A stretch of DNA of 64,000 bases from Fragilariopsis cylindrus CCMP1102 (GCA_900095095.1 FMBT01000290.1:682001-746000), one strand, 5' to 3'. Positions 43,421 to 55,616 are shown, counted from the stretch's first letter. Program-made: numbers and translations. Notes: generated from the sequence alone by a model not told the origin.

Positions 43421-44005
43421 TCATCCATCGTTGTCGTCATCGTCATCGTTGTCATCATCATCCTCATCGTCGTCATCCTCATCCTCATCATCTGAGGATG
43501 ATTCAGATTCTTCAATAATACAAAAAAATTCACCTGCATGAATATATCGTGATGAAACAACTGCCTGTGTTCCATGTCCATCATCTAATTCAATCACCTT
43601 ACAATTTGCTACATCTTTTGACGATGATGTATGCAATTCACAATCTGGCATATCATTTTCTTTAAAGATAATTGTATCCGATTCTACATCATCTATTGCG
43701 TATAAACCATCTACATTCGTCATTTTTGTTGTTGCTGTTGTTCCTTCTCCTTCTCCTTTCTTCTTATTATTACCATTATTATTATTACTTTGACTACGAC
43801 TAGTCCAAAAATCACGTGCATAAGAAACACTTGGTTGTATTTGGGATGGTATAATAGTTTGATGTTTCCATAATCTTGTATTCACAATCAAAATATCACC
43901 TTCTTGACAATCAATACGGATTTGTTTTGGTTCTTGTTCTTCTTGTTCTTGTTCTTGCTCATTTTCATTTTTTTTTGCCTGGTCATCATCTTCTGTACTA
44001 CTTTT

Positions 44006-44049
<44 letters not shown>

Positions 44050-45068
44050 CCTTTTTAAATTGTCGTAACAATGTAGGTGTAGGTCGTAACAACCAACGTT
44101 TGGTACCTGATAATTGATAATGCCATGTACCATCATGTGATATTTGATCTGTATGTTCTGGACGGCCTTGTAGATCAGTATTATTATTACTATTAATATT
44201 ATTATTACTGTCATCGTTATTATTGTTATTATTATTACGACCAAAAAATACCCATAGACATGGTTCATAATGATCATCTTTGTTGAGATTATTGTTAGTA
44301 CTATTGAAAAGAGGATCACGGACCGGTAATCGACGAAGTATATTCGAAAGAGCAATTTTATCATCTTGTATCAAAAAACTACAATACCCAATGTTGTTGC
44401 TGTTGTTGTTGTTGTTGTCACTTTTATTATATGTTAGAAAGCTACTACTGCTACTACTATCAGTGAGATTAGCATCATCCTTGTTATTATTCTCGTTCTT
44501 GTCCTCCTTATTCCTTTCTTCTTCTTCAAATAATTCACTACTATTACTATTATTATTATTTTCAATACAAAATGATTCTTTGTCTTCGCTGTTGAGATTC
44601 TTATAAATTTCACTTAAATCTTTCCAATGTATGTTGTCGTTCTCTTCCTCTGCTTCTCCATTTCTATTGTTATCTTCATACCGGGGAAGATATACAGCTT
44701 GATATTTCTTATAGGCCTCAATGATTCCGTTGTAATTATTATTATTATTATTATTAAATCTGGGAACAATAATCTCCTCATCGGATTGATGATGATCGTC
44801 AACACTACATCTATCATCTGCATCTGAAGGTCGCGGCCGTTGTATGTGCTACTGTTACTGCTGCGTCATGATCTTCTAACGTCGACACTTCAACAATGGA
44901 TTTTCGATTGTCGTCGTCGTCGTCGTCGTCGTTATTGTCACTACTACTACTAGAAGGGCGATGGCGTTTCCGAGCTCCTCGTTCTTCTGTTACTACTGAT
45001 GGAACGACAACAGATGGAAGGACGGTGGAAGACGCAGAAGACAATGATGATGATGTGTGGTCCTCCAT
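43421..45068 (-). CDS. JmjC/cupin-like Fe(II)-2OG oxygenase with SET-like C-terminus; apparent frameshift
   Basis: The only good ATG (45068, MEDHTSSSLSSASS) opens a Ser/Asp-rich leader that stops at 44814, while an open frame from 44848 to 43421 carries the domains without an ATG. A +1 shift between about 44855 and 44815 would join them (~550 residues). No GT-AG intron of reasonable size fits. The domain part reads GIIEAYKKYQAVYLPRY, then YEPCLWVFFG, GRPEHTDQISHDGTWHYQLS with the HxD metal pair, GDILIVNTRLWKHQTIIP with the distal His, and SVSYARDFW: a JmjC/cupin-8 pattern. After that, GLYAIDDVESDTIIF...MPDCEL and SSRYIHAGEFFCI resemble the ends of a SET-type fold. It finishes in a poly-Asp/Glu tail. 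Substrate unknown. Confidence 0.6.
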
Positions 45069-45620
45069 GATAGTAACACTGGTGTGTGGTGGTATCTTGT
45101 AAAAGAATAATATGATTGTGGAGACAGATCGAGTGAACAATTGGGTGTGAAATACCGCAGTTGCATGAGGGAGTCAGTCACGAATACCAATGGGTGGTCC
45201 TACGAGAGAAAGAATTTCAAACGTGGATCAGAAAACCCCGTACTAGGATATTCAGTGATTTGAAAAGACGTAACAAAAAATAAATGGTCGAAAATCGAAT
45301 CCATCGAATCAAGAGGATATATAATATGTTTGCCCATTTCTTAACGCTATTGATGATCGCTCGTCAAGTTGTAGTCGTATAATATTAAAGTATGATCGAT
45401 ATGGATAGATATACAGATATCAATATTTCGTTTATCCTCTCTTTTTTTATCTTCTTTTATATTAATCGATCGAGATCGATTCGATGCAAATGTCCACCAC
45501 CTGCATGTAGTAGAAGTTGTTGTTTACCAGAGTAGTAGCCCATACATCATTGTCCAACACTATAGGAACAATTCATAACCTTTTATGCAGTTTCCACTTT
45601 TAATCTCATAGAGGTTCGAT
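45069..45620. other. Intergenic region
   Basis: AT-rich, between the JmjC-like gene and the WD pseudogene. No gene or repeat was recognised. Confidence 0.35.
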
Positions 45621-46562
45621 TCATTCATTCCTACGTCCATGAATGATATGTTTGTCATCTGATGTAAATAAGATACTGCAATTCAATTCAGTTTTGATTG
45701 TTATTTCTAAAACGAAATCACAAAGATACGTATCGATCTTGTAAATCTTGATACCATCCTCCGAAGCATTAGTTAGTTTCGTTTTGTCATTCGAAACTAC
45801 CAACAAAATCGTCCTAATTTCGTCTTTTTTACGGTGGCATTTCGAGTTGTTATTAATTCTCCTCCACCATTACCATCATCAAGGCTTCCAAAAAGCAGTA
45901 ATATCTCCTTCTGAACCTATAATCCACCACAAAAAAGAATAGTACGACCATCGGGTAAGAAAAAAAAAAGGAATCTAATATACGACAATCAAAAGTCGGA
46001 TGGTAACTTTACAGCCTTAATCGTACAACCATTTTGTTCAATATCGTTCAAGAGGATATGAAATGAACAAATCTCCACCATTGGACCGTACTAAAACTGC
46101 TACGTATCTTTTATTACTGCCTTGAGAAACTGCCGCTTTATTGATATAGGAAATATCACCAGGAATTTCTTTTGCAACATCCCATGTTTGTAATAATTCA
46201 TAATTTCCGGTCGAAGGATTATCCCATAATTTTACACAGCAATTTCCATAGTTATCACCTCTATCCTCACCAGCTGAGATAAGAAACTTATCATCATGTG
46301 TGCAAAGGATAAAGATACGATCCCCGAACCATGTTTGATATAACCCTGATGGTTGTTTCCAATTTTTGATCACATTCCATCATCGTTGATCAAAGATATG
46401 AATTTTACCTTGAATACTATCTCCAATATCTTTATAGAATTCATTACAACTTAAGAATTCATTACAACTTACTGCTATTCTATTACATCGATTTTTATTT
46501 TTATTCGGAATAGACCATGCGGACGTACTGGGATAACGCCTATATAACATCACTATTCTCAC
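45621..46562 (-). pseudogene. WD-repeat protein pseudogene
   Basis: Pieces lying in one frame on the minus strand have WD40-like blades: IQGKIHIFDQR (ending at TGA 46377-46379), then FILCTHDDKFLISAGEDRG...CCVKLWD and AAVSQGSNKRYVAVLVRSNG, then a second TGA at 46038-46040, further stops, and finally KTKLTNASEDGIKIYKID and CSILFTSDDKHIIHG. There is no start codon and several stops. A 14-bp duplicated segment (gaattcattacaactt, about 46438-46470) adds to the damage. It is probably a recent pseudogene of a WD-repeat family. Confidence 0.7.
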
Positions 46563-47092
46563 TTCATCATCATTATCATCATCATTATCATCATCATCTG
46601 CTTCTCTTGTTAGTTAATTGTGTGGAACGCAAATTCCAAAAGAAAGATGATACTTGCGCGTTGAATTTTGCGTTAATTGGATTGGAATGTATGAGATAGG
46701 TAGGTATAGAAAGTATGAATCATACAGTAGGACCTAGGTATAAAAAGTAGTATGCATACTGTAGTACGTACGTATACCGTATGTATGTAAGAGCAGAGTA
46801 GAAGTGTGTCATAAGAAGACAATTTGTTTGATTATTAGCTAAATTTTATTCTATGGATCAAAAATTTCCTCGATCTCATTTTCAAAATCTCACTCGAATG
46901 AAAGCAAGAATATTCGAATCAATCTCAAACAGCCACCAAGACGATACGACTGGCTGACGACTGTTACCGTAATTTAAGATACTATGGTAAAGACGAAGAA
47001 GAACAGGTTTTAGAAATCGATGACGGGGAGCGAAGGAACTCGATGACGGTATTATACTTCTATTGCAAAAATATCAAAAGACTTACAGTATT
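46563..47092. promoter_or_regulatory. Upstream region of the HDAC-like gene
   Basis: A non-coding region with TACAGTA at about 46723, TACTGTA at about 46757 and TACAGTA at 47084-47090, only two bases before the ATG. A short open frame at 46853 (34 codons) could be an upstream ORF. Confidence 0.4.
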
Positions 47093-47959
47093 ATGATTAG
47101 TAGCCCAAAAAATAATATACCACTAGGAACATTGAAGAAGAAACAGAAGAAATTGACTACAACTTCGGTTATCACAATAATATCCATGGTGGTCGTCGTC
47201 AGAATCAGTATGATTAGTAATAGTATTAGAACAGTCCAAGGATTTATTAGTCATGATTATCGCGGCAAAATTCGTACTAGTATTATTAGATCGGTATCAT
47301 CGTCATCATCATCACCATCCCAATTTTTCCGATCCCAATCTCAAACAATAATGAGCGCAACAGCTAAAGAAGACACTACTACTACCGGTACCGGTACTGT
47401 TAATCATGATGACACAAACAAAAATACAACAACAGACGACGATGATGCAGCAGCAGCAGCAGCATCATTACATGAATCAAAGTCAGCAAAATCATCGAAT
47501 GAATCAGCAAAATCATCAAAATCAAAATTAGCAAATGAAGTATTATTGAATTTAATAACCAAATCAAAAATACAATTAAAGCAAAATGAGGGTTTACATC
47601 CATATCAAAATAAAATTCATTGTCCATTTGTATATCATGACGGATATTCAAATGTCAAAGATTGGCCAGAAAAACATACATTCCCAATGATGAAATTTGA
47701 AAGATTAGCGAATGCATTATTAACAACAACGCCAGTAGCAACGCCAGTAGCATCAGGCGCAGCATCAGGCGCAGCAATAACATCCACAAATACAAATTCT
47801 CAACCACAACCACAACCTCTTGTACGTTCACGGAATGATTTTTTTAGTCCACCAGATTTTATAGATTTACCAATTAATGATTGGTTAGATATTTTATATG
47901 ATACTAATACCAACAATACTAATAGTAATACCGATGAAAGTACCACAACTACTATTATC

Positions 47960-47997
<38 letters not shown>

Positions 47998-48862
47998 GAA
48001 GAATGGTGATTCAAATTCATTGTTATTTGGTTATCGTTTTTTAAATGGTGATTTAACAAAAGAAGAAGAACGTCAAATTGGTTTTCGTGAACAAACAAGT
48101 AAACAAGGTTTAATAGAACGAACATTTTTAGAAATTGGTGGTACAATACTAACAAGTCAATTAGCGATCCAATATGGATTAGCAGCTAATTTAGCAGGAG
48201 GGACACATCATGCACATCCAACTGGTGGTGCGGGTTATACAATATTAAATGATTTAGCAATTACAAGTAAATTACTATCATTAGCAACATGTAGTTCAAG
48301 TAGTAGTTCAAGTATTAGTACAAGTACAAGTACAAATAATATAGACTATACTAATATTAAACGTATACTAGTTATTGATTGTGATGTGCATCAAGGTGAT
48401 GGTACAGCACAATATTCAACACTGTGGAAGAAAGATAGTGATGAACAATTTCTTTTTACATTAAGTATGCATGCTGAATCAAATTATCCATTCATCAAGC
48501 ACAATAGTACATATGATATTGGTTTAAAAGATGGTTGTAATGATGAAACTTACCTACAAGAATTAAAAATATGTGTCGATTCTGCAATACAGGATATCCA
48601 GCCAGATTTAATTTTATATGATGCTGGTGTGGATGTATATATAGATGATACATTAGGACGTCTCAATGTAACCAGTGAAGGTATACGATTACGTGATCGG
48701 TATGTGATAAATAAATGTGTATCATTAAACATACCAATAGCAGCGGTTATTGGTGGTGGATATGATAAAGATTTGAATGCATTAGGTCGTAGACATGCAA
48801 TATTACATGAAGAATGTGCATATGTATGGCAAAAATATAAATTATGGAATCGTAAACGATAA
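47093..48862 (+). CDS. Class IV HDAC-like deacetylase with N-terminal secretory/plastid-type leader
   Basis: 589 residues from ATG 47093; the open frame to 47063 uses TTG. The enzyme domain starts near HPYQNKIHCPFVYHDGYS and matches the HDAC class IV/acetoin-utilisation-like family: GYRFLNGDLTKEEERQIGFR, EIGGTILTSQLAIQYGLAAN, NLAGGTHHAHPTGGAGYTIL (catalytic His pair), VIDCDVHQGDGTAQY (zinc ligands Asp and His), LYDAGVDVYIDD (third ligand Asp) and IGGGYDKD. Between them are Asn/Ser/Thr insertions. The N-terminus has a positively charged start, a hydrophobic core (SVITIISMVVVVRISMI) and then VQGF, which fits a signal peptide with Phe at +1, as in diatom plastid bipartite presequences (ASAFAP type). 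A Ser/Arg-rich transit-like stretch follows. Localisation is inference; the fold is clear. Confidence 0.85.
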
Positions 48863-49202
48863 ACTAAACGACGATAAACGATAAATGAGACAAACAATGA
48901 CGATAAATGAGATATGACAACGATATATGACAGATAAATTACAATACAGCTATTAGCGGACTTGAGAATATGATGACTTCAGAGTGGTGATCACTATTAT
49001 TATTAACATCATTCCTTTCTTGGTTGGATCAGCTATATATCCCCACGAACCATTTACATACATATCTTGAATTTTGCAACAATCTTACTGTCGGATTTTT
49101 TCCTATATTGGATGTAATATCACGTGTTTTGAAAGCATAAATAACAACCAATCCTTGTACACCCATCCGTACACACAGCTTTTGCTTTTGTACCTTTTTA
49201 GT
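48863..49202. other. Convergent intergenic spacer
   Basis: Begins with repeated aaacgacgataaacgataaatgag units (48865-48920). Nothing else was recognised. Confidence 0.4.
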
Positions 49203-49883
49203 TCATTTTTTTGTGAAGAATTTACGTTGACCGCCCCAATTAAATTTGATCTTGGTCAGTAGATCGACACGTGTTTTGTTCATATTAGATTTCATCTTCG
49301 AATCTCGGCGTTTCTTTTGATCACGTTGATCACAGGCCCACTCCGCTAAATACAACAACTGTGCTCCTCCTCCATTCTTGTTATCCTCCTCTTTTACTTC
49401 GATATCGAATGTGTTAAAGTCTTTATGATACTGCGTGACTTTCTCTAATGCTGCGTACCAAGCTTCATCCGATTGAGGTAACCCTGCCTTTGGTGTGAAT
49501 CCCCAGTGAAACCCAATATTATTGAGTTGTTGGATGTGCTCTTCGGAAATACGACTGCGTGGTTTTCCGGTCGTCATTTGCAGTTTAAAATTACGACGCA
49601 TCTCTTGGACCCAAATACCTAGACCCTTGTTGGAATCCGTACCATTCGTTTTGATCTTACAATGCCCAAATTTGGTTTTGAATTCTGTACATTCCATCAA
49701 CTGTTCTCCAAACGACAACTTTGTTCTACTCTTCTTCGTAGTAGCCGTAGTAGAATCGTTCATGTTTGTCTTCGTCTTCAACTTCTTCTCCTGTTTTGCC
49801 ATGGATGATTCGGTTTTGACAAAAGATGAATCCTTCTTCTTCGTTACTTTTTCCTTGGATGATTCTATTTTGATGACAGTCAT
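49203..49883 (-). CDS. Helicase-associated (HA) domain protein
   Basis: 226 residues from ATG 49883; the frame extends to 49970 only through TTG. A basic, Ser/Thr/Lys-rich leader is followed by two helicase-associated (PF03457-like) domains. The first reads FGEQLMECTEFKTKFGHCKI, LGIWVQEMRRNFKL and ISEEHIQQLNNIGFHWGF. The second runs from DEAWYAALEKVTQYHKDFN to LAEWACDQRDQKKR and VDLLTKIKFNWG. This domain is expanded in diatoms in proteins without a helicase core, as here; it is thought to bind nucleic acid. Basic leader and lack of signal peptide suggest a nuclear protein. Confidence 0.8.
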   Translation of the reverse strand: MTVIKIESSKEKVTKKKDSSFVKTESSMAKQEKKLKTKTNMNDSTTATTKKSRTKLSFGEQLMECTEFKTKFGHCKIKTNGTDSNKGLGIWVQEMRRNFKLQMTTGKPRSRISEEHIQQLNNIGFHWGFTPKAGLPQSDEAWYAALEKVTQYHKDFNTFDIEVKEEDNKNGGGAQLLYLAEWACDQRDQKKRRDSKMKSNMNKTRVDLLTKIKFNWGGQRKFFTKK

Positions 49884-51216
49884 GTTTCCTTTTTCTTCTT
49901 CGAATTGGATAATGATGCTATGATAATATAGAATGAAACAAGACGATTTGCATAGATTGTGACAATTCAATTTTTATGAGGTCAGTGCTCGTTCATTGTT
50001 TGTGTTTCACTTCCGTCGTTTTTTCATACCTAGGATACCTCCTTTCTTTTTGTTATTTTTCCCTACTAAACAAATGTTTCGACAGAATAATGCGACCGTG
50101 GTAGATCCAATGTTGTATTTCAGAAAAGGGAGTGTCTTCGATTTTTTTTTAAATTTTCTGGTAACTAACTGCACGCTCTTCTCCGTCGTAACGTGTTGAC
50201 TCCATTTTAGTGTCTACTCCGGATCATGATCAATATCCTGTCTCAATAAAATAATGATAAGATGGCAATCGTAGAGCACAGAAGTAGATAGTTGTCTTGA
50301 TTGATTTTGGTCATATGCTGTGAGTTGTCAGTTGACATTGTGGCCTCTTATTAAAATAACATTTCGAAACGAAGTATTTGAAGGGATTTGTTATGAATAT
50401 TCCCCTAAATGAGTCAAGACTCCCCTGTATCAACATTCCTTTAATTTTACATAAACGATTTCAATTTCGACTTTTGGAAGAAGAAAAAAACAGGCATGCA
50501 GAAGTCTTCCTTTATCGCTATTCGAATCAATCGTAGTATCATGGGTGTTTTCCACTGCTATCCTGTCTTTTTTATACTGGAAGAACAAATTCATCAGTCA
50601 CGAAGTCAACCCAGACTATTAGGTCCAGGAATGCGCCACGTTATATGAATCTTTTTCCGGACGTAAGCCAACTCTATTGATGCATCACGTACATTCATAC
50701 TCAATAGAAAACTTGAGCAAAAATTGTCGGAAGTCAAATTCATGAGAAAACTAATTAATCCAGCAATCAATCGATCAATCATTGTCTATTGTTTCAATGA
50801 AAGAGCGAAACGAAATGTTGGATGAAGTAACTATAACAACGTCGGATTGCTAGGTGTAACCAGTATTGAAAGATGGAATACAAAATAAACGATGACGTTG
50901 CTGCTCGAAGAATAATTTGGAGTAGTTGCAATGACGAAATCTACCTCACGAGAACATTCCTGACCAATAATACAGCTTCCAGTGAATATAGAAAATACAA
51001 ATATATATGTCGTATTACTATTCAAGATTATTCTTACTAAAAGCAATAACGTACGCACAGAACTCTACTTATCCATTAATATAGTGATTTATTATTTAGT
51101 TTGTATATTTTTTAAACCTCTTGGAGGAGTGGTATGGTACATCAGGATGTCAATGAACGGAAGCATGTTATGTTATGTTATGTTACTACTATTTTTATTT
51201 CTATTAAATACACACT
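49884..51216. other. Intergenic region
   Basis: AT-rich, no convincing coding sequence. A run of tgttatgttatgttatgtta at about 51167-51184 is a short pentanucleotide repeat near the UTP6 stop. I see nothing else. Confidence 0.45.
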
Positions 51217-53382
51217 TCAAGAAGACATGGTACCACCGAAAATACCCTGTTCATTTCGATCTTCTCTATACGAGTCTTCCAACGAGGTACCCTTAAAAAT
51301 TTCGACAGCCTTATCGTATAATCCACACAGGTGTTGACGTTTCTTCTTTTTACCAGCAATACTAGTAGTTGTATCCAGTAGTTCTTGTTGTTCCAACTTA
51401 ATACACCGGTCAATAAATATTTTCACCTTCTCAACGTTGTCATTAGATAAAGTGACAGTAGATCGAAACAAAACAGATTCGTATACAGACCTAGCACCTT
51501 GGATACCACCATCACCACGACCACCATTGGTGCTGCTACTGCGGTTATTTTTTCGGCTACTACGAAAGAAAAAGAAGTTCAAGCACGCTAGGTATGCGGT
51601 GAAGACATCGGTCAGTTCGAATTCTAATCCTGTTCCTTCAACGCGTACATCATTCACAGTCTTGGGAGCTAATAAAATGATTTTTTGTAATGTATCGAAT
51701 AATGATTTCTCATTTTTTAGTAATAGTTCTTCTTCGTCATCATGATTGTCATCATTCTCTGTCATCATCATTATTTTCATTTGAGCACCAAAAAGCTGCA
51801 AAAGAACTGTGACGTAATCAGGATGAGTATCCATTGAAATTGTTCGTACGGCACGTTCCAATATTGTTTTTTGTTTCCGTAGAGGAGTAACTAAACTCGT
51901 CCAAAGAATCCAAGCATCACAAGGTGGTGCATTACCAGTACCATTACCACTACCACTACCATTTCGTCGTGATTTTGTACAGTATGCTTTAATAATTTTT
52001 ACAGCCTCATCTACATTATTATTAGTATTAAGTAAGTAATGAGTTTGTTCCATAACTAGTTCAGAAGAATCCATACCTTCCGCTTTTGTCCATACATTGC
52101 GAATAAATCCATTAACTTCCTCTTCGACAGCAGCACTAGCACCAGCACCAGCGTCATTAGCATTATCATCATCGTCATTGTCGGATGATAATAACAAGAT
52201 TTCATTCCGATAATCTTCTGCAAAACGAAAAGCTTGAATCAACATCTCACTTGTTGGTATTGCATTGATAGCTTCTTGTAGAACTTTCACAACAGGATCC
52301 ACTTTTTTGTTACCATCACTTGTTCTTGCTTTTTTCGATTTTGGTTCGTAATTATTATTATTGTCTTGTTTTTGTTTATCAACTTCATATATAGCACGTG
52401 CAATCCATGATTTTGGTTCAGTTGTACCAAAATCAACATTCATACTATTTTGTATATAATTCATTAAACTATTGGTATCAGGAAATTTTGTACATATATC
52501 CAGAAATTGAAGACGAAAATCAATTGATTTTGGGATTGCAACTATAGCATTTCTTAATATAACTAATGGTATTTTATAATAATCATGAGTATCACCCTCA
52601 ACATGATCATCATCACTCTCCTTATCTCCATCAATATCAGAATCATGTTCTTCTTGATCTTTATTATCTTGATCTTCTGGATATAATATACGTTGCCGAC
52701 CTTTTAAGGTTTGTGAATAATGTAATTCTAATGTAAAATATTGCAACCACAGTTGTTCACTATTATTACCATTAATACGTATAGATCGTTGTAATAGTAC
52801 ACGTGCATTTTTAATATTACGATTCAATCCAAAAAATTCATTCGATGCTGCTTCGATCCATAGTCCACTTTCACGTGGAAATAGTTGTAATGCTTCGGCA
52901 TAGACTCGTCCTAATCGTGTAAATGATTTAACATCTTTACAAAATGTTGCATGACGGATATGTAATGATATATCACCACGAAATTTACGTATAACACGTA
53001 CAAATAATAAATGTATATGTTGTATAATATGTATATCACCAATATGATCTTTTTGTTCTTGTTGCTGTTTATCTTTGTCTTTGTCGTTATTGTCATTATT
53101 GTCGTCATTTTTATCAGTAATACTGCCATCTTTTAAACTTTTACGATGATCCCGTTTTTTCTTAGTGGTGCGAATTGCACGTAATTTTTCTAATATCATT
53201 TCCGAATCCAAATAACGTATAAAATCAGCTTTCCGTGCCGCTCTTCGACGTAATAAATATTCAGATTCCCGACGACGTGTTACAATAGCACGTATTTCTG
53301 TCTCCGAAAATATATTACGTTCTAATAAATCATGTAATGGTGCCACCATTGCATCTAATGATGCTTGAACATGTTCTGCCAT
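51217..53382 (-). CDS. UTP6: UTP6, U3 snoRNP/SSU processome HAT-repeat protein
   Basis: 721 residues from ATG 53382, close to the usual UTP6 length plus low-complexity inserts. The N-terminus is diagnostic: MAEHVQASLDAMVAPLHDLL, then FSETEIRAIVTRRRESEYLL and ADFIRYLDSEMILEKLRAIR. HAT helices follow (FVRVIRKFRGDISLHIRHATF, ARVLLQRSIRINGNNSEQLW, LQYFTLELHYSQTLKGRQRI). The C-terminal half keeps HAT-type helices such as AWILWTSLVTPLRKQKTILE, interrupted by acidic insertions. UTP6 is part of the UTP-B complex of the 90S pre-ribosome in the nucleolus, needed for 18S rRNA maturation. It is single-exon. A TACAGTA in the coding sequence (~51974) is probably incidental. Confidence 0.88.
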   Translation of the reverse strand: MAEHVQASLDAMVAPLHDLLERNIFSETEIRAIVTRRRESEYLLRRRAARKADFIRYLDSEMILEKLRAIRTTKKKRDHRKSLKDGSITDKNDDNNDNNDKDKDKQQQEQKDHIGDIHIIQHIHLLFVRVIRKFRGDISLHIRHATFCKDVKSFTRLGRVYAEALQLFPRESGLWIEAASNEFFGLNRNIKNARVLLQRSIRINGNNSEQLWLQYFTLELHYSQTLKGRQRILYPEDQDNKDQEEHDSDIDGDKESDDDHVEGDTHDYYKIPLVILRNAIVAIPKSIDFRLQFLDICTKFPDTNSLMNYIQNSMNVDFGTTEPKSWIARAIYEVDKQKQDNNNNYEPKSKKARTSDGNKKVDPVVKVLQEAINAIPTSEMLIQAFRFAEDYRNEILLLSSDNDDDDNANDAGAGASAAVEEEVNGFIRNVWTKAEGMDSSELVMEQTHYLLNTNNNVDEAVKIIKAYCTKSRRNGSGSGNGTGNAPPCDAWILWTSLVTPLRKQKTILERAVRTISMDTHPDYVTVLLQLFGAQMKIMMMTENDDNHDDEEELLLKNEKSLFDTLQKIILLAPKTVNDVRVEGTGLEFELTDVFTAYLACLNFFFFRSSRKNNRSSSTNGGRGDGGIQGARSVYESVLFRSTVTLSNDNVEKVKIFIDRCIKLEQQELLDTTTSIAGKKKKRQHLCGLYDKAVEIFKGTSLEDSYREDRNEQGIFGGTMSS

Positions 53383-53804
53383 ATTGATGATATGATGATG
53401 ATATTTGTATTGAATGAATTAGAATTTGAATTATTGAATTATACTACTTCTATTTATATTTCTTCTATCAGGATGAATACTGAACTAAACTGATAGTATG
53501 TTTTGACCGATTCTTTCAATAATTACTCAATGAATGAAGATTGTAAGCAATTGCCATTTGTATTGTCGCAATGCTTGCTTATGACATGCTTTCATCTCGT
53601 TTAGTTGTAAAAAAAATTAATTTTAGTGGTTATAAGCAAAAGAAAAAAAAATGATTGGTCGTCGTTCGTCGTTCGTCCTAACTGAATGACTGACTGACGA
53701 ATTACGGACATCATAATATTTCCATTGTTAGTTTTTATTTTTTGAAACTGAAAATACAAAGTCCCTTAAATGCAGATTTGTAAACTGATTCAAAGGCGCA
53801 GCGC
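53383..53804. promoter_or_regulatory. UTP6 upstream region
   Basis: AT-rich, with CAT repeats right before the ATG and cgtcgttcgtcgttcgtc (53660-53677). No other feature. Confidence 0.35.
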
Positions 53805-54005
53805 AGCATCAAGACCAACTGACTTGGCACCCATTGGATCAATTCCAGGACTACAATTCATATCAGCCTGGACATGTGTCTGACCTAACATGCCATACCA
53901 GTCATTACATACTCCCATATAACTTGAATCATCAATAATAACCAATGGATTCTTTTTTTTGGAATGCCAATGGTTTCTGTTTTTGAAACATGTCAATATC
54001 CTCAA
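53805..54005 (-). pseudogene. Coding remnant at the end of copy B
   Basis: The open stretch PLVIIDDSSYMGVCNDWYGM...ADMNCSPGIDPMGAKSVGLDA is matched in copy A (33610-33750), where it is broken by a stop and a frameshift. Differences between copies are partly silent, so this was once coding. Family not recognised. Confidence 0.4.
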
Positions 54006-54340
54006 GAGGAGTAGTATTTAACAATTGTGATGTACTCTGTCAGCTTCTGTAGTAATACCTCCAGCAATAGCACCCGCTAAAAATTGTACAGCTCTTCCAT
54101 TGCTTGGCTTAAAGTCTTGCATAGTCAATGTATGTAGGCTAAACTTTCGTAAAAAATAAAGTTGGTCTGTTCTCAGGGAATCCCAAAATTTGGAAATTTT
54201 TGAAGGATGCCATCAAAGTGGTCTTTGGGGTACAATGCTAGCTCCTAAAACACAAAAGCATGTGAACTTGGCTGAACCTTTTATCTTTACTCAGAAGGAC
54301 CAAGGAATACTTAGGTCTAAGTGGAGGTAGGGGGTAGCAA

Positions 54341-54552
54341 GGTGTGTCAGGTTGCATAACCAAAAACAACATTTCAAAACAACAATGTAAGGATTTTCAC
54401 ATTTTACCAGTACTTTTTGATATAGCTGAGCTAAATCTATGTAAGTGGTGTGTCAGGTTGCATAACCAAAAACAACATTTCAAAACAACAATGTAAGGAT
54501 TTTCACATTTTACCAGTACTTTTTGATATAGCTGAGCTAAATCTATGTAAGT
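54341..54552. repeat. 106-bp perfect-looking tandem duplication
   Basis: Two adjacent copies beginning ggtgtgtcaggttgcataac at 54341 and 54447, with no difference visible by eye; recent compared with the surrounding decayed element. Confidence 0.9.
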
Positions 54553-55403
54553 GTTTGGGGAACATCCTTGTCCTTAGTAGTGATTCGCCCCCCCCCCAAT
54601 ATTGCATTAGCAATTTCCAGAGGGAGGGGTTTTTTGTGTGTGTGCGCATGTTTTATGTGTGTGTTTTGTGTGTGTGTGTGTGCTAATGCTGAGTTGTGAG
54701 CTGCCATAAATGCTGGTGAAAAAACAGATATAAGGGTAGGTCATCTTATTATTTGGCAATAGTTTACTCCATAATAAAGAACTGATTAGATAGATATACA
54801 CTACTGTAGCAACAGACTGAAAAACATGGATGTTTAATCTTATCAAACTAAATTTATGTTTCAATTGTGGTACAAGCTCTTTTTTAAGACCTCTTATACT
54901 ACAAGCTTTTTATCTTGACAATATTGTACCAAATTTGGCTACAGTTGGACATTCAGTAGGTTATCTACTGACTATTACTACTACTTCTAGGTTATTTACT
55001 ATAGGCTAACTATAATATGTTTAAGTTTCAAAGGACGCTTGAGGTGCAAAAAGGGTAGGCATTCTTTTTGTGATGTGAAGTAAGGAAGTTACAAGTGATA
55101 GAAGAAGGCACGTCAGCATTAGAAAGAAAAATCTTCGGAATGGACTCCAAGGAGTTGATCCCCCCCAAAAGGGGCTCATATGTCTGATATGTACCAAATA
55201 TAATCATGCTAGATAGATGCCATCAAAGCTGAGAGGCATGTATTGTGCATGATGTGCTTGAAAAGTTCATTTACTCTTTCAGTGTGCTCACTAGTGCTTT
55301 GGCATGGTCTCTTATGTGCGATTGCTGTTGTGGATGATATGGCAAGTGTATGAATAGATTGTTACTATCTGATTTGTTACTTTCTTTCATCTGACCCAAG
55401 TAT

Positions 55404-55616
55404 TTAATTTTCTACTTGTTGGGCAGCTTTTATGAATGGTGAAGCCAAATTGCATCTTTTGTTTGCCTTGATGAACCGTTTGAAATCTTCCACATATGAG
55501 ATTGTAGAGGATGGTTGGCGGTTGAGCCGACAATGGGCAATGGTATAAGCATAGAGTAGGTTCATTGCTTTCTGGAAAGTCCTAGTACTGATTCTTGAAC
55601 TGCTAGAATTGCTCAC
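55404..55616 (-). pseudogene. Coding remnant inside copy B
   Basis: The stretch SRISTRTFQKAMNLLYAYTI...SYVEDFKRFIKANKRCNLAS is conserved, with breaks, at 32935-33170 in copy A. Downstream the minus strand reads, in shifted frames, IHLPYHPQQQSHIRDHAKAL. This is probably part of the protein of the parent element; the resemblance to retroelement-type sequences is too weak to call. Confidence 0.4.

Noticed and set aside
46377-46379. In-frame TGA in the WD-like sequence as a possible selenocysteine
   Set aside because: Further stops follow, no start codon exists, and the site has no redox motif; a pseudogene explains it better.
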